NCBI RefSeq assembly: GCF_014647975.1
Contig: NZ_BMQF01000024.1
Span: forward strand, 1 to 64,000
Direction of reading: 5' to 3'
Source of the DNA: Streptomyces fumigatiscleroticus
Lineage (GTDB): Bacteria > Actinomycetota > Actinomycetes > Streptomycetales > Streptomycetaceae
DNA: 64,000 nucleotides
The translations under genes were made by a program, and so were the position numbers. The notes under the pieces are model-generated. The model saw only the letters and a program-made list of their open reading frames with translations, did not search any database and was not told where the DNA came from. Of this stretch, positions 25,379 through 34,900 are shown piece after piece; positions within the stretch are counted from its first letter, which is position 1; every line of letters begins with the position of its first letter.

Positions 25379-26161
25379 CTAGTCCTCCGGGTCCCAGGCG
25401 AGGAGCAGGTCGAAGAGTCGGCGGTCGCCGTGCGATTCCAGGTGGTCCACCGGAATACGGCCGTACAGGGCCAGGACCAGCTCACTCGCCGTGCCCCGGG
25501 CGGAGGCGTCGGCCGCGTCCGGGTTCTCGCCGGGTGTGGGAAGGCGGACGGTCCGCGCGCCGTCGGCGGAGAGTTCCAGGCGCCAGGAGCCGCCCTCGGC
25601 GGCGTGGTAATCGACGGCAGCGGGCTCGTGCGGCCAGGCGGTCGTCGTGGTACAGCAGGTGGACAGGAACTCGTCGACTCCGTCGAGTGCCACCTCCTCC
25701 GGCAGCGGTTGCGGGGCACCCACGGTGATCTGGGCGTCGTAGGTGTGCACCGCGATCTCCTGGAGCTGGTGCCGGGCGACGGCACCGCAGATCTGCGGCG
25801 ACTGCGACGTACCCCACCACGTCCAGCAACCGCGATCCGGGCCGGCCTCCCGCAGCGCGTCCAGCAGTTGCTGCGTCGATGCGGCCAGCCAGGCCAGCAG
25901 GGCCTCGCGCTCCCCAGCCCCGGCCGGGGCGCCCGCCGGCGCGGACTTGGGCGGAGGGGCGGCGGCAGGCCCCGCGGCGACGGTGGCGGCCCAGAAGCGG
26001 CGCCCCTCGCCCAGGTGCCGCACCAGATCGAACAGCGTCCACTCGGGACAGGTCGGCACCCGCACGTCGAGGCTGGGCGCGGAGGCGACCGCGGCGCCGA
26101 AGGCGGTCGATCGTTCGTCGATCAGCCGCAGCAGATCGGAAAACTCCAAGGTCTTTTCCAC
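25379..26161 (-). CDS. maleylpyruvate isomerase family mycothiol-dependent enzyme
   Basis: 260 aa. The N-terminal DinB/MDMPI domain (VPTCPEWTLFDLVRHLGEGRRFW with metal His) and the motif HQLQEIAVHTYDAQ (second and third metal ligands) are characteristic. A C-terminal MDMPI_C domain follows (ELVLALYGRIPVDHLE). Family members use mycothiol as a cofactor or are anti-sigma-like proteins. The substrate is unknown. Single gene on the minus strand. Confidence 0.9.
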   Translation of the reverse strand: MEKTLEFSDLLRLIDERSTAFGAAVASAPSLDVRVPTCPEWTLFDLVRHLGEGRRFWAATVAAGPAAAPPPKSAPAGAPAGAGEREALLAWLAASTQQLLDALREAGPDRGCWTWWGTSQSPQICGAVARHQLQEIAVHTYDAQITVGAPQPLPEEVALDGVDEFLSTCCTTTTAWPHEPAAVDYHAAEGGSWRLELSADGARTVRLPTPGENPDAADASARGTASELVLALYGRIPVDHLESHGDRRLFDLLLAWDPED

Positions 26162-26280
26162 TTCGGCTGTCTATCACCGTCCTCCGCCGGCCCGACAGGG
26201 ATTTTCCACAGCCGAGGCGGCAAGCGCGCGGCACGGGCCGCGCGCCCCCTTCTGGCGGCCGGGATCCGAGCCGGTCACGC

Positions 26281-28239
26281 CTACCCGGTGCCCGTGCGAG
26301 CCTGCGACGGCGCCTTCCGGCCCCGGTCCGGCGCCGGTTCGGCCGAATCCGGCAACCCGGTCGGAACGACTCCCGGTAGCTCGTCCCCGGGGGCCGGCTC
26401 GGCGCTCTCGGTGCTCTCGGCGCTCTCGGCGCTCTCGGTGCTCTCGGCGCTCTCGGCGAGGAAGCCTCCCGACTGGTGCCGCCACAGCTTGGCGTAGGCG
26501 CCGCCCGCGGCGAGCAGTTCCCCGTGGGTGCCCTGCTCGACGACGCTTCCGCGGTCGAGGACGACGAGACGGTCCATACCGGCGACGGTGCTCAGACGGT
26601 GGGCGACCACGAGGGCCGTACGTCCGTCCATCAGCCGCCACAGGGCGTCCTGGACGAGGATCTCGCTCTCCGAGTCCAGCGCGCTGGTCGCCTCGTCGAG
26701 CAGCAGGATCGGGGCGTCGCGCAGGACCGCCCTGGCGAGGGCGACCCGTTGGCGCTGGCCGCCCGACAGCTTCACTCCCCTCTCCCCCACCAGGGTGGCG
26801 AAGCCCTCGGGGAGCTGGTCGGCGAACTCCGTGACATGCGCGGCCTCGGCCGCCGCGTAGACCTCCTCCTCACTGGCACCGGGCCGGGCGAAGGCGATGT
26901 TGTCCCGCAGACTGCGGTGGAACATCGCGGGCTCCTGCGGGACGTAGGCCATCAGCGAGCGCAGGTCGGCCTGGCGCAGCCGGCTGATGTCCTGACCGCC
27001 GACCAGGATGCGTCCGGCGTCGATGTCCGCCATCCGCAGCAGGAGCCGGGTGAGCGTGGTCTTGCCGCCGCCGGACCTGCCGACCAGGCCGATCCGTGCG
27101 CCGCCGGGCACGTCCAGGTCGAGGCCCTGAAAGATCGGCTTCGCACCCGCGTGGGCGAAGGTCACCGCCTCGAAGCGGATACCGGCGTTCCGCGGCGCGA
27201 GCGGTTCGGGTTCCGCCGCGTCCAGCACCGTGGGCGGGTTGAGCAGCAACTCCGTGAACTGGGCGGCCTCGGTCATCGAGCTCTCCAGTCGCCGGTAGAT
27301 CTGGTTGAACTCGAACATGATCTGGGTGGCGTTGGAGTAGTAGGTGAAAGCGACGACGATCTCCTCCACTCCCTGGCCGGGACCGCCGAAGGCGATGGCG
27401 ACCAACAGGCCCAGCACGTTGGTCAGCACGGACATGGGGGCGACCAGCGTGTCGACGCGCAGGTTGCCGTAGTCCCACGACCTCAGCGTCAGGCGCCGGG
27501 AGTGCGCGACCCGCCTGCGGTGCTCGTCGGCCTCCCGCTGCTCGGCCGCGAACGCCCGGATGGTCTCCATGTTCATGAGGCTGTCGGCGACGTGGCCGGA
27601 GACCCGGGCGATCGCCGCCTCACGGTCGTTGACGAGCGCCTGACGGCGACGGACCAGCGGGGTGGCGGCCGCCACGGTCAGTACGATCATCACGAGCAGG
27701 CCGGCCACGAGCAGCGGTTCGTAGCGCCACAGCACCACGGCACCGAACACCAGCGGCACCAGGCTGCCCACGATCCGGTACGTCACCGTGTCGACGAAGT
27801 CCTCGAAACGCCTGCCGAAGCTCAGCACGCGTTTCGTCAGGGAGCCGGCGAAGTTGTCGTGGAAGAACGCCGCGTCCCGGGCGAAGAGTTCGTCCATGCC
27901 GATCACGTACAGGTGCTCCATGCCGAGGGCGTCCACGCGGTTCAGGCAGTGCTGCCCGATCCGCCACACGGCCTCGGCGATCAGCAGCACCGCGCCGAAG
28001 CCCAGTACGTACGGCAGCGCCGAGGCGAGGGTGAGACCACCGCCGCCGGCGGCCTGCCCCGCCAGTTTGGCGATCAGCAGGGGGGCGATGTAGCGGATGC
28101 CGATGTTGCCCACGGCCGGCAGCAGCAGCGCGGGCAGGGCCAGCCGTCGTAGTCGGAACAGTTCCCGGCCGTAGCGGCGCAGTGCGAGAACGACCGCGCT
28201 CCTGCCCGGCGTGGGTCCGTGCGTATCTGTTTTCCCCAT
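26281..28239 (-). CDS. ABC exporter, fused permease and ATPase
   Basis: 652 aa. An ABC_membrane domain with about six TM helices (residues 30-310) is followed by an ATPase: Walker A (VGRSGGGKTTLT), Q-loop (VPQEP), signature (KLSGGQRQRVALA), Walker B (ILLLDEATSALD) and H-loop (VAHRLST). The homodimer or half-transporter would export lipid, drug or peptide. The tail after about residue 590 is low complexity, a repeated SAEST/SAESAE tract made by a 12- to 15-bp DNA repeat (26400-26460), and probably disordered. ATG 28239 is preceded by GGGAGCGTG. The open frame upstream of it lacks family similarity. Confidence 0.92.
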   Translation of the reverse strand: MGKTDTHGPTPGRSAVVLALRRYGRELFRLRRLALPALLLPAVGNIGIRYIAPLLIAKLAGQAAGGGGLTLASALPYVLGFGAVLLIAEAVWRIGQHCLNRVDALGMEHLYVIGMDELFARDAAFFHDNFAGSLTKRVLSFGRRFEDFVDTVTYRIVGSLVPLVFGAVVLWRYEPLLVAGLLVMIVLTVAAATPLVRRRQALVNDREAAIARVSGHVADSLMNMETIRAFAAEQREADEHRRRVAHSRRLTLRSWDYGNLRVDTLVAPMSVLTNVLGLLVAIAFGGPGQGVEEIVVAFTYYSNATQIMFEFNQIYRRLESSMTEAAQFTELLLNPPTVLDAAEPEPLAPRNAGIRFEAVTFAHAGAKPIFQGLDLDVPGGARIGLVGRSGGGKTTLTRLLLRMADIDAGRILVGGQDISRLRQADLRSLMAYVPQEPAMFHRSLRDNIAFARPGASEEEVYAAAEAAHVTEFADQLPEGFATLVGERGVKLSGGQRQRVALARAVLRDAPILLLDEATSALDSESEILVQDALWRLMDGRTALVVAHRLSTVAGMDRLVVLDRGSVVEQGTHGELLAAGGAYAKLWRHQSGGFLAESAESTESAESAESTESAEPAPGDELPGVVPTGLPDSAEPAPDRGRKAPSQARTGTG

Positions 28240-28666
28240 CACGCTCCCGGAGGTCGGAACTCGGAAGTGTCCCGTCCGAGGAAGCCACTGGTCCAGGCAT
28301 TTACCGCGGACCGGCGAGAACCGGACACCGCCGGCCGCGCGTGCGGTGTTCCTTAAGGAAGTCCTCCACCGGGCCCGATCCCCGGTCCGGCCGGTGGCGG
28401 CGGAGCCGGGGAACGCCGTGCGTTCCCCGGCTCCGCGTCCCCCGCACCGGGTCGGGTCCCCCGCCCCCGGCCCGGTGCCGCGTCCCCCGGCACAGCACAC
28501 GGGGAAGACGGTGGCGGCCGGACGTTTCGGCGGCCCGTGCTCGCCGCCCTGCCGTCGGTTCGGCTGAAGCCTGCGCCTGTAGCCGGGGGCAAACCTTGGG
28601 GAAACCTTGAATCGCCTGGTCGGTGCGGGTGCAGTGTGGCTAACGTGATCGGGGAGGAGGTGCGGG
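28240..28666. promoter_or_regulatory. divergent promoter region of ABC exporter and SARP gene
   Basis: Contains a 12-bp palindrome TTCCTTAAGGAA (28349-28360) and two direct AAACCTTG repeats 11 bp apart (28591-28598 and 28602-28609). A likely -10 TAACGT (28641-28646) lies 20 bp before the SARP start, with ribosome site GGAGGAGG (28652-28659). The 11-bp repeat phase equals that of SARP-binding repeats, hinting at autoregulation, though spacing to the -10 is longer than usual. Confidence 0.5.
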
Positions 28667-31528
28667 ATGGCGGTGGAGTTCGGCTTGCTCGGCACGATCG
28701 ACGTACGCCTGGCGGACCGTCCGGCGGACGTGGGGCACATGCGGCAGCGATGCGTGCTGGCCGCCCTTCTCGTGGACGTCAACCGGACGGTTCCGGTGGA
28801 CGCGCTCGTCGACCGGGTGTGGGGCGACCGGGCTCCGCAGCGAGTCAGGGGAACGCTGTACGGATATCTGTCCCGGTTGCGTCAGGCACTGGAGCCCGCT
28901 CCCGAGGTGGTCATCTCCCGGCGTCCCGGGGGCTATGTGCTGGAAGCGGATCCGCTGTCGGTGGATCTCCACCTCTTCCGCGACCTGGTCGGGCGTGCCC
29001 GGACGAGCGACGACACGCAGGCGGCGGCACTGATGCGTCGGGCGTTCGGACTGTGGCGGGGCGAACCGTTCGCCACCGTGGACGTTCCGTGGTTCTCCGA
29101 CCTGCGCCAGGCTGTGGAGCGCGAGCGGTTCTCGGCGGAACTGGACCACGTCGACGTCCGCTTGCGCACCGGGCTCCACGGTGAGCTGCTGCCCGAGCTC
29201 ACCCTGCGCGCCGGTGAGCATCCGCTGGACGAACGACTGGCCGGTCAGCTCATGCTCGCCCTGTACCGCACCGGCCGCGCCGCCGACGCCCTCGCCTGCT
29301 ATCAGGAGGTCCGGCTGCGGCTGGCACGCGAGCTGGGTGCCGACCCGGGACCGCGACTGCGCGGTCTGCACCAGCAGATCCTGGCCAACGACCCGGCGCT
29401 GTCCCTTCCCGAGCCCTCCCCGCGGGGCACTGCTGCGCAGGGCACCACGCGGAGCTCCGCGCGGAGTCTTCCGGCCGGCGGGGCACCGTCACCGGTGCCC
29501 CGCCAGCTTCCGGCTCCGCCCGTGCACTTCGTCGGCCGTGACGAGCAGATCGCCGTCCTGGACAAGATGCTCGCGACCCAGGCCGGGCCGCGTACCGCCA
29601 TGCCGCTGTCGGTGATCTGCGGTACCGGCGGGGTCGGCAAGACCTGGCTCGCGCTGCGCTGGGCCCACAGCCGGCGGCATCGCTTCCCCGACGGGCAGCT
29701 CTTCGCCGACCTCCGCGGCTTCACGCCCTCCGGAACACCGGCCGACCCCTTCACGGTGATCCGCGGGTTCCTCGACACGCTCGGTGTCGATCCCGGGCGG
29801 ATACCGGCCGCCCCGGACGCCCAGGCCGCCCTGTACCGCAGTCTCCTGGCGGACCGGCACCTGCTCGTCGTCCTGGACAACGCCCGTGACACCGAGCAGA
29901 TCCTGCCCCTGCTGCCCGGCACGCCCACCTGCACCGTCGTGATCACCAGCCGCGACCAGCTCACCGGACTCGCCGCCACGCACCAGGTCACCCACCTCAC
30001 GGTCGACGGGTTCGACTCCACCACGGCACGCGAGCTGCTGGTCGGCCGGCTGGGCGCCGAGCGAGTCGCGGCGGAACCCGACGCGGCCGTCACCCTGGTG
30101 GACCAGTGTGCGGGGCTGCCCCTCGCGTTGAGCGTCCTGGCTGCGCGTATCACCACCAACCCGGTGTCCACCCTGACCTTGCTGGCCGAGGAGCTGCGCG
30201 AGAGGACCTCCCGGCTCGACGCCCTGGGCACCGGTGCGAGCACCACCGACGTACGCACCGTCCTCGCCTCCTCCTACCGCGCCCTCGATGCGGAGACCGC
30301 CCGTGTCTTCCGTCAGCTCGCACAGGCCCCCGGCCCGGACATCAGCCAGTCCGCCGCCGTCAGCCTCACGGGCCTTCCCCCCGCGCGGGCGCGCCGGGCG
30401 CTGCACCGGCTCAGGGTTGCCCACCTCCTCCAGGAGCACGCTCCCGGCCGGTTCGGCTGTCACGACCTGCTGCGTACGTACGCCATCGAAGTCGCCGACT
30501 CCATGGACGGCGCGGAGAGCCGGGCGGCCCGTGTTCGGGTCATCGAGCACTATCTGCACACCGCCTGGTCGGCCGACCGGCTCCTGCACCCGCACCGTGA
30601 TCCCATCCGCCTGTCACCGGCCGCCGACGGCGTGCGTCCGGAGAGCCCCGCCCCCCACGACGAGGCCATGACGTGGTTCACCCAGGAGCACCCTGCACTC
30701 GTCGCCGCAGTGCACCAGGCCGCCCGTCACGGTCACGAGACCCACGCCTGGCAACTGGCCTGGGCGCTGACGACCTTCCTGACCCGGCGCGGACGATGGA
30801 ACGACATCGCGACCGTGCACACCACGGCGCTGGCGGCCGCGGTCCGGCTCGGTGACGCGGCCGCCCAGGCCGAGTCCCACCGCGCACTGGCCTGGGAGCG
30901 CATCGAGGCGGGCGACCACGACGCGGCGCACCGCCGGCTGGCCCAGGCCCTGTCCCTGGCCCGAGAGAGCGGTCAGGTCCTGTCCGAGGCCGAGACCCAC
31001 CTGGCCCTGGGCTGGCTGCACGAGCACACGGGCGACCGGCCGGCGGCGTTGCGCCACGACGAGCACGCGGTGCGCCTGTTCACGCAGCTGGGCCACCGCG
31101 CCGGGCTGGCGCGCGCCCTGAACGCCGTGGCATGGGACCACGTGCAGCAGGGCGACCCACGAGCGGCCGTGACCCACTGCGAACAGGCCATGGCCATCCA
31201 GGGGGAACTCGACGACCTGCGCGGGCAGGCCGGCACCCTGGACACGCTCGGCTACGCCCACCAGCAGCTCGGGGAGCACTCCGAGGCCCTGGCGTGCCAC
31301 CGGCGCAGCCTGGAACTCCACCGTGCCCTGGGCCACCGCTACAACGAGGCGGAGGCCCTCGTGCACCTCGGAGAGGTCCACCGGGCCTTGGGCGACCGGA
31401 ACGCCGCGCGACGAGCCCTCGAACAGGCCATCGACATCTACCGGGACATCGAGGTCCACCCCTCGCGCCTGGAGCAGACGCTCACGCTGCTCGCCGCCGT
31501 GGACACGGGCGCCAACGCCACGCGGTGA
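28667..31528 (+). CDS. AfsR/SARP family transcriptional regulator with NB-ARC and TPR domains
   Basis: 953 aa. An OmpR-like DNA-binding domain (residues 1-95; VDALVDRVWGDRAPQRVRGTL) is followed by a BTAD helical domain to about 245. The NB-ARC ATPase spans about 285-560, with Walker A CGTGGVGKT near 321-328, LLVVLDN as Walker B and GLPLAL as the GxP motif. A winged-helix spacer and C-terminal TPR repeats follow (about 730-930). AfsR-type proteins integrate signals to switch on antibiotic or developmental genes. No biosynthetic cluster is adjacent, so its target may be elsewhere. A strong hairpin overlaps the stop codon. Confidence 0.94.
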   Translation: MAVEFGLLGTIDVRLADRPADVGHMRQRCVLAALLVDVNRTVPVDALVDRVWGDRAPQRVRGTLYGYLSRLRQALEPAPEVVISRRPGGYVLEADPLSVDLHLFRDLVGRARTSDDTQAAALMRRAFGLWRGEPFATVDVPWFSDLRQAVERERFSAELDHVDVRLRTGLHGELLPELTLRAGEHPLDERLAGQLMLALYRTGRAADALACYQEVRLRLARELGADPGPRLRGLHQQILANDPALSLPEPSPRGTAAQGTTRSSARSLPAGGAPSPVPRQLPAPPVHFVGRDEQIAVLDKMLATQAGPRTAMPLSVICGTGGVGKTWLALRWAHSRRHRFPDGQLFADLRGFTPSGTPADPFTVIRGFLDTLGVDPGRIPAAPDAQAALYRSLLADRHLLVVLDNARDTEQILPLLPGTPTCTVVITSRDQLTGLAATHQVTHLTVDGFDSTTARELLVGRLGAERVAAEPDAAVTLVDQCAGLPLALSVLAARITTNPVSTLTLLAEELRERTSRLDALGTGASTTDVRTVLASSYRALDAETARVFRQLAQAPGPDISQSAAVSLTGLPPARARRALHRLRVAHLLQEHAPGRFGCHDLLRTYAIEVADSMDGAESRAARVRVIEHYLHTAWSADRLLHPHRDPIRLSPAADGVRPESPAPHDEAMTWFTQEHPALVAAVHQAARHGHETHAWQLAWALTTFLTRRGRWNDIATVHTTALAAAVRLGDAAAQAESHRALAWERIEAGDHDAAHRRLAQALSLARESGQVLSEAETHLALGWLHEHTGDRPAALRHDEHAVRLFTQLGHRAGLARALNAVAWDHVQQGDPRAAVTHCEQAMAIQGELDDLRGQAGTLDTLGYAHQQLGEHSEALACHRRSLELHRALGHRYNEAEALVHLGEVHRALGDRNAARRALEQAIDIYRDIEVHPSRLEQTLTLLAAVDTGANATR

Positions 31529-31559
31529 CGCGGACGGACGGGGCGTCCGTCCGCGTCAC
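31525..31559 (+). terminator. SARP terminator overlapping the stop codon
   Basis: GTGACGCGGACGGAC (31525-31539) pairs perfectly with GTCCGTCCGCGTCAC (31545-31559) around a five-base loop. The stop codon TGA (31526-31528) lies inside the 5' arm. Confidence 0.8.
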
Positions 31560-31835
31560 CGTGCGGCCGGCGTCGAGGCGCATGGCACCGGGCCACTCGG
31601 GGGCCGGGGCGCCGTCGGTGCCGGGGGAGGCTTCCAGGCGTGGCCCCGGCGGGAGACCTGCCGGCCGCCGGTGTCCACCTTGTCCCCGGCCCACGGGACG
31701 GCCGTGCACTGGTTGCCGCTGCCGCCCGTGACGGTCAGGGCGTACGACGCCGAGTGGCTGCCGGTGGCGCTGGGGCCGGGGGAGGCGGGACGCCCGCCGG
31801 GGCGCGCCGCTGACACCGAGGGTCACCCAGAACTG
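31560..31835. other. intergenic, no gene seen
   Basis: Between the SARP terminator and the GH87 terminator no frame shows recognisable protein similarity. Confidence 0.4.
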
Positions 31836-31876
31836 CCGCCCGCCCCGTGGCGTCCTTGGCGTCACGGGGCGGGCGG
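31836..31876 (-). terminator. strong terminator downstream of the GH87 gene
   Basis: CCGCCCGCCCCGTG (31836-31849) and CACGGGGCGGGCGG (31863-31876) form a 14-bp perfect stem with a 13-base loop, 28 bases after the stop of the minus-strand glucanase. Confidence 0.8.
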
Positions 31877-31904
31877 GATTATGTCACGCCGGCCCGGAGG
31901 CCGT

Positions 31905-34900
31905 TCAGGGATTTATGTTGATCTTGAACGTGGAGGTGGTGTTCCGGATGTCGACGGCGTTGTCGCTCAGCTTCAGCCCGTTGAACGTCACCTCGCCGAC
32001 GGCCGGGCCCTGTCCCTCCTCGGGCTTGTCGTTGGCCCACAGACCGAAGCCCGACTTGGCGTCGTAGGCGTCGCCGCTCTTGTGGGCGCCCGATATCGAG
32101 ACATCGGTGAAGACCGTGTCCTTGATGGGGTTCTGCGGCTGTCCTCCCGAGTAGTTGGTCTGGAACATCACTCCGCTGTAGGTGGGATCGACGATGTCCA
32201 CATGGTCGACCCTGATGCCCTGGAACACCTTCGACGCGGAGAAGAGCCAGATGCCCGGGAAGGTCTGCGAACCCCAGAAGTGCCCGCCGGCCCGCTCGAT
32301 CGTGACGTTGTCGAAGGTCGTCGGCTCGGTCCCGAAGCCGTTCATCGGGTAGCCGAAGTCCAGGGAGGAGATGGTGATGCCGGAGTAGACCAGCGTGTCC
32401 GCGATGCGGATGTTGCGGAAGGTGTTGTTGTAGCCGCCGTACACGGCGACGCCCGCGGCCCGCCAGGTCAGGGTGGAGGTCAGGTTCTCGTAGACGTTGT
32501 TCTTCTCGTCCGCGCCGCCCGCGTCGATCGCCGAGAACAGCGCGAAGCCGTCGTCGCCGGTGGCGCGCGCGTCGTTGTTGGTCACGAGGTTGTCCGTGGA
32601 GCCGTTGGTCATGTTGACGCCGTCGGCGAACGTGTTGCGGATCCGGGAGTTCTCGATGGTGATCCGGTCGGTGTTGGCGCCCCAGTACAGGCAGACCATG
32701 TGCTCGGCCCAGATGTCGTCGATGACGATGTCCGACACGTTGGAGAAGTCGAAGACCTTGCCCGGCCCGTCGATGCGCGACGTGTAGTTGCCGAAGTAGG
32801 AGAAGCCCTTGAACGTCGAGCCCTTGGCCGTCGCGTCGACCCGGAAACCGACGTCGGTGTTCTCCTGCGAGGAGGGTGCGTGGAAGGCCGTGTACCAGGG
32901 ACCGGCGCCGACCACGTCGACTGCCTTGCCGTAGACCTGGAACTTGCCGGAGGTCTCGTAGTCACCGGGCGGCAGGTAGACGCCGACGAGCTTGCCCGAG
33001 GTGTCCATGCGGACCTTGTCGAGGGCGTTCTGCACGTCCTGGTGGGTGAACCCGGCGGGGACGGTGTACGCCGAGGGGTCGGGGTCGGCGACGGGCGAGA
33101 CCTGTTCGAGGTTGACGAAGTCGATCGCGTAGGTCGAGGTGTTCGCGGAGTCCTTCTGCAAGCGGATCCTGCTGCCCTTGGGGACGGTCTCGCCCAGCAG
33201 GATGTGCGCCTCGTCGTAGATGTGCCGTGGGGCTCCCGCGCCCGGGGAGTTGCCGGGTGCGGTCTCGGCCCCGTACAGCCAGGCGTACTTCGACGTCAGC
33301 GGCAGCGCCTTCTTGAAGACGCCGTCGACGTAGACGTCGATCGTGGACTCGGTGCCTCCGCCGCCGGGCGCGTCGGGGAGGGAGAAGCGGGTCACCAGGG
33401 TGCTGGTGGAGGCGCGGGTGGTGAACTCGACGTACTCCCCCGTCGCGTCCAGCTTGACGGCCTTGCGCCCGGAGGCCTCGCCCGCGAGGTCGCCGACGGT
33501 GCGGTTGGGACCGACCACGTCGGCGCCGCCGCCGAGGGTGCCGTCCTCCGCCTCGTACATGTCGTACGGCATGTGGGCGCCGCGTCCGATGAACAGCGGG
33601 TGGCTGGAGGTGTTGTTCTCGCGCTTGACCGGCACTTCGTTGGCGTCGGCGGCGACGACGGTCTTCGCCGTGTAGGAGCCGTTGGCCGCCGTCCAGGGGC
33701 CGAGGTCCACGTCGGCCGAGGAACCGGCGGCGAGCGTTCCCTCGTGGGTGCCGGTCAGGGTCTTGACCGTGCCGCCCGCGGAGTCGGCCAGCGTGAGGGT
33801 GACGCCGTGGTCGCCCGCCGCGCTGGCCTGGTTGCCCTGGTTCTTCAGTCTCACCTTGAAGGTGACGTCCTGCCCGGCCGCCGGGCTGGACGGAGAGGTG
33901 GTCACCGAGGACACGACGAGGTCCGAGGTGTCGACGGGCTTGACCACGAGCGGTTCGGGACTGGTGTGGGTGTTGTTCGACTCGTTCTGCTCGATGATGA
34001 CGTCGGCCTCGTCGGCCACGGCGCTGAGCTGGTAGTTCCCGGCGTCGAGCTGCCCGAGGGAGGCGGTGACGGTGGTCTGCTCACCGGCCGCCAGCGCGCC
34101 CACCTTCGCGGTGGCGGCCTTCGACCCGCCCAGCCGCACGGCCAGGCCGCTGGCGGCAGCGCCGGCCGGCCCGCTGTTGCGTACGGTGGCGGCCACGCTG
34201 ATCCGGTCCGACTCCACCGGGGCCGACGGCGACACGGTCAGCCTGGTGACCTCCAGGTCGGGATTGGGCGCCGGAACGCCGACCACCTGGAACTCGGCCA
34301 TCTGGCCCGCCGGAGCACCGGAGTTGGCGGTGAACTTCAGCTGTACGTCGGCCACCCGGGCGGAGACCGGGACGGTGACGGTGTTGCCGCCGGCCGGATC
34401 GAACGTATAGCTCTTGGCGCCCACCAGGGAGGTGAAGCCTCCGGCGCTCTGTTCCCGGCCCAGGACCTCGATGGTCTGCGTGCGCCTGGACCAGACGGCG
34501 TCCGGGTTCAGCTTCAGCACGAGGTGGTCCAGGTCGGCGTTGGCGCCGAGCTTGACGGTGAGCGTGTTGGGGTAGCTGCCGCCCGCGCCTTCCCAGTAGG
34601 TCGTCACACTGTTGTCGTTGGCGTTCGCCGCGACGAAGGCGCCCACGGTGGAGTCGGCGACGACGGGCTTGCCGACGGCGAGATTGGATCCGCTGCCGCC
34701 GCTGCCGTTGCGGGTCACGCTGTTGCTGGGCACGGACTGGTTGCCGGCCGCGTCCTTCGCCCGCACGTAGTACGTCACCGTGGCGGTCGACGGCTGGGTG
34801 TCGGTGTACGTGGTGACATCACCGGCGACACTGTCGCGCAGCGTGCCGTTGGCGTAGATGTCGTAGCCGGTGACCTTGGTGTTGTCCGACGAGGCGGTCC

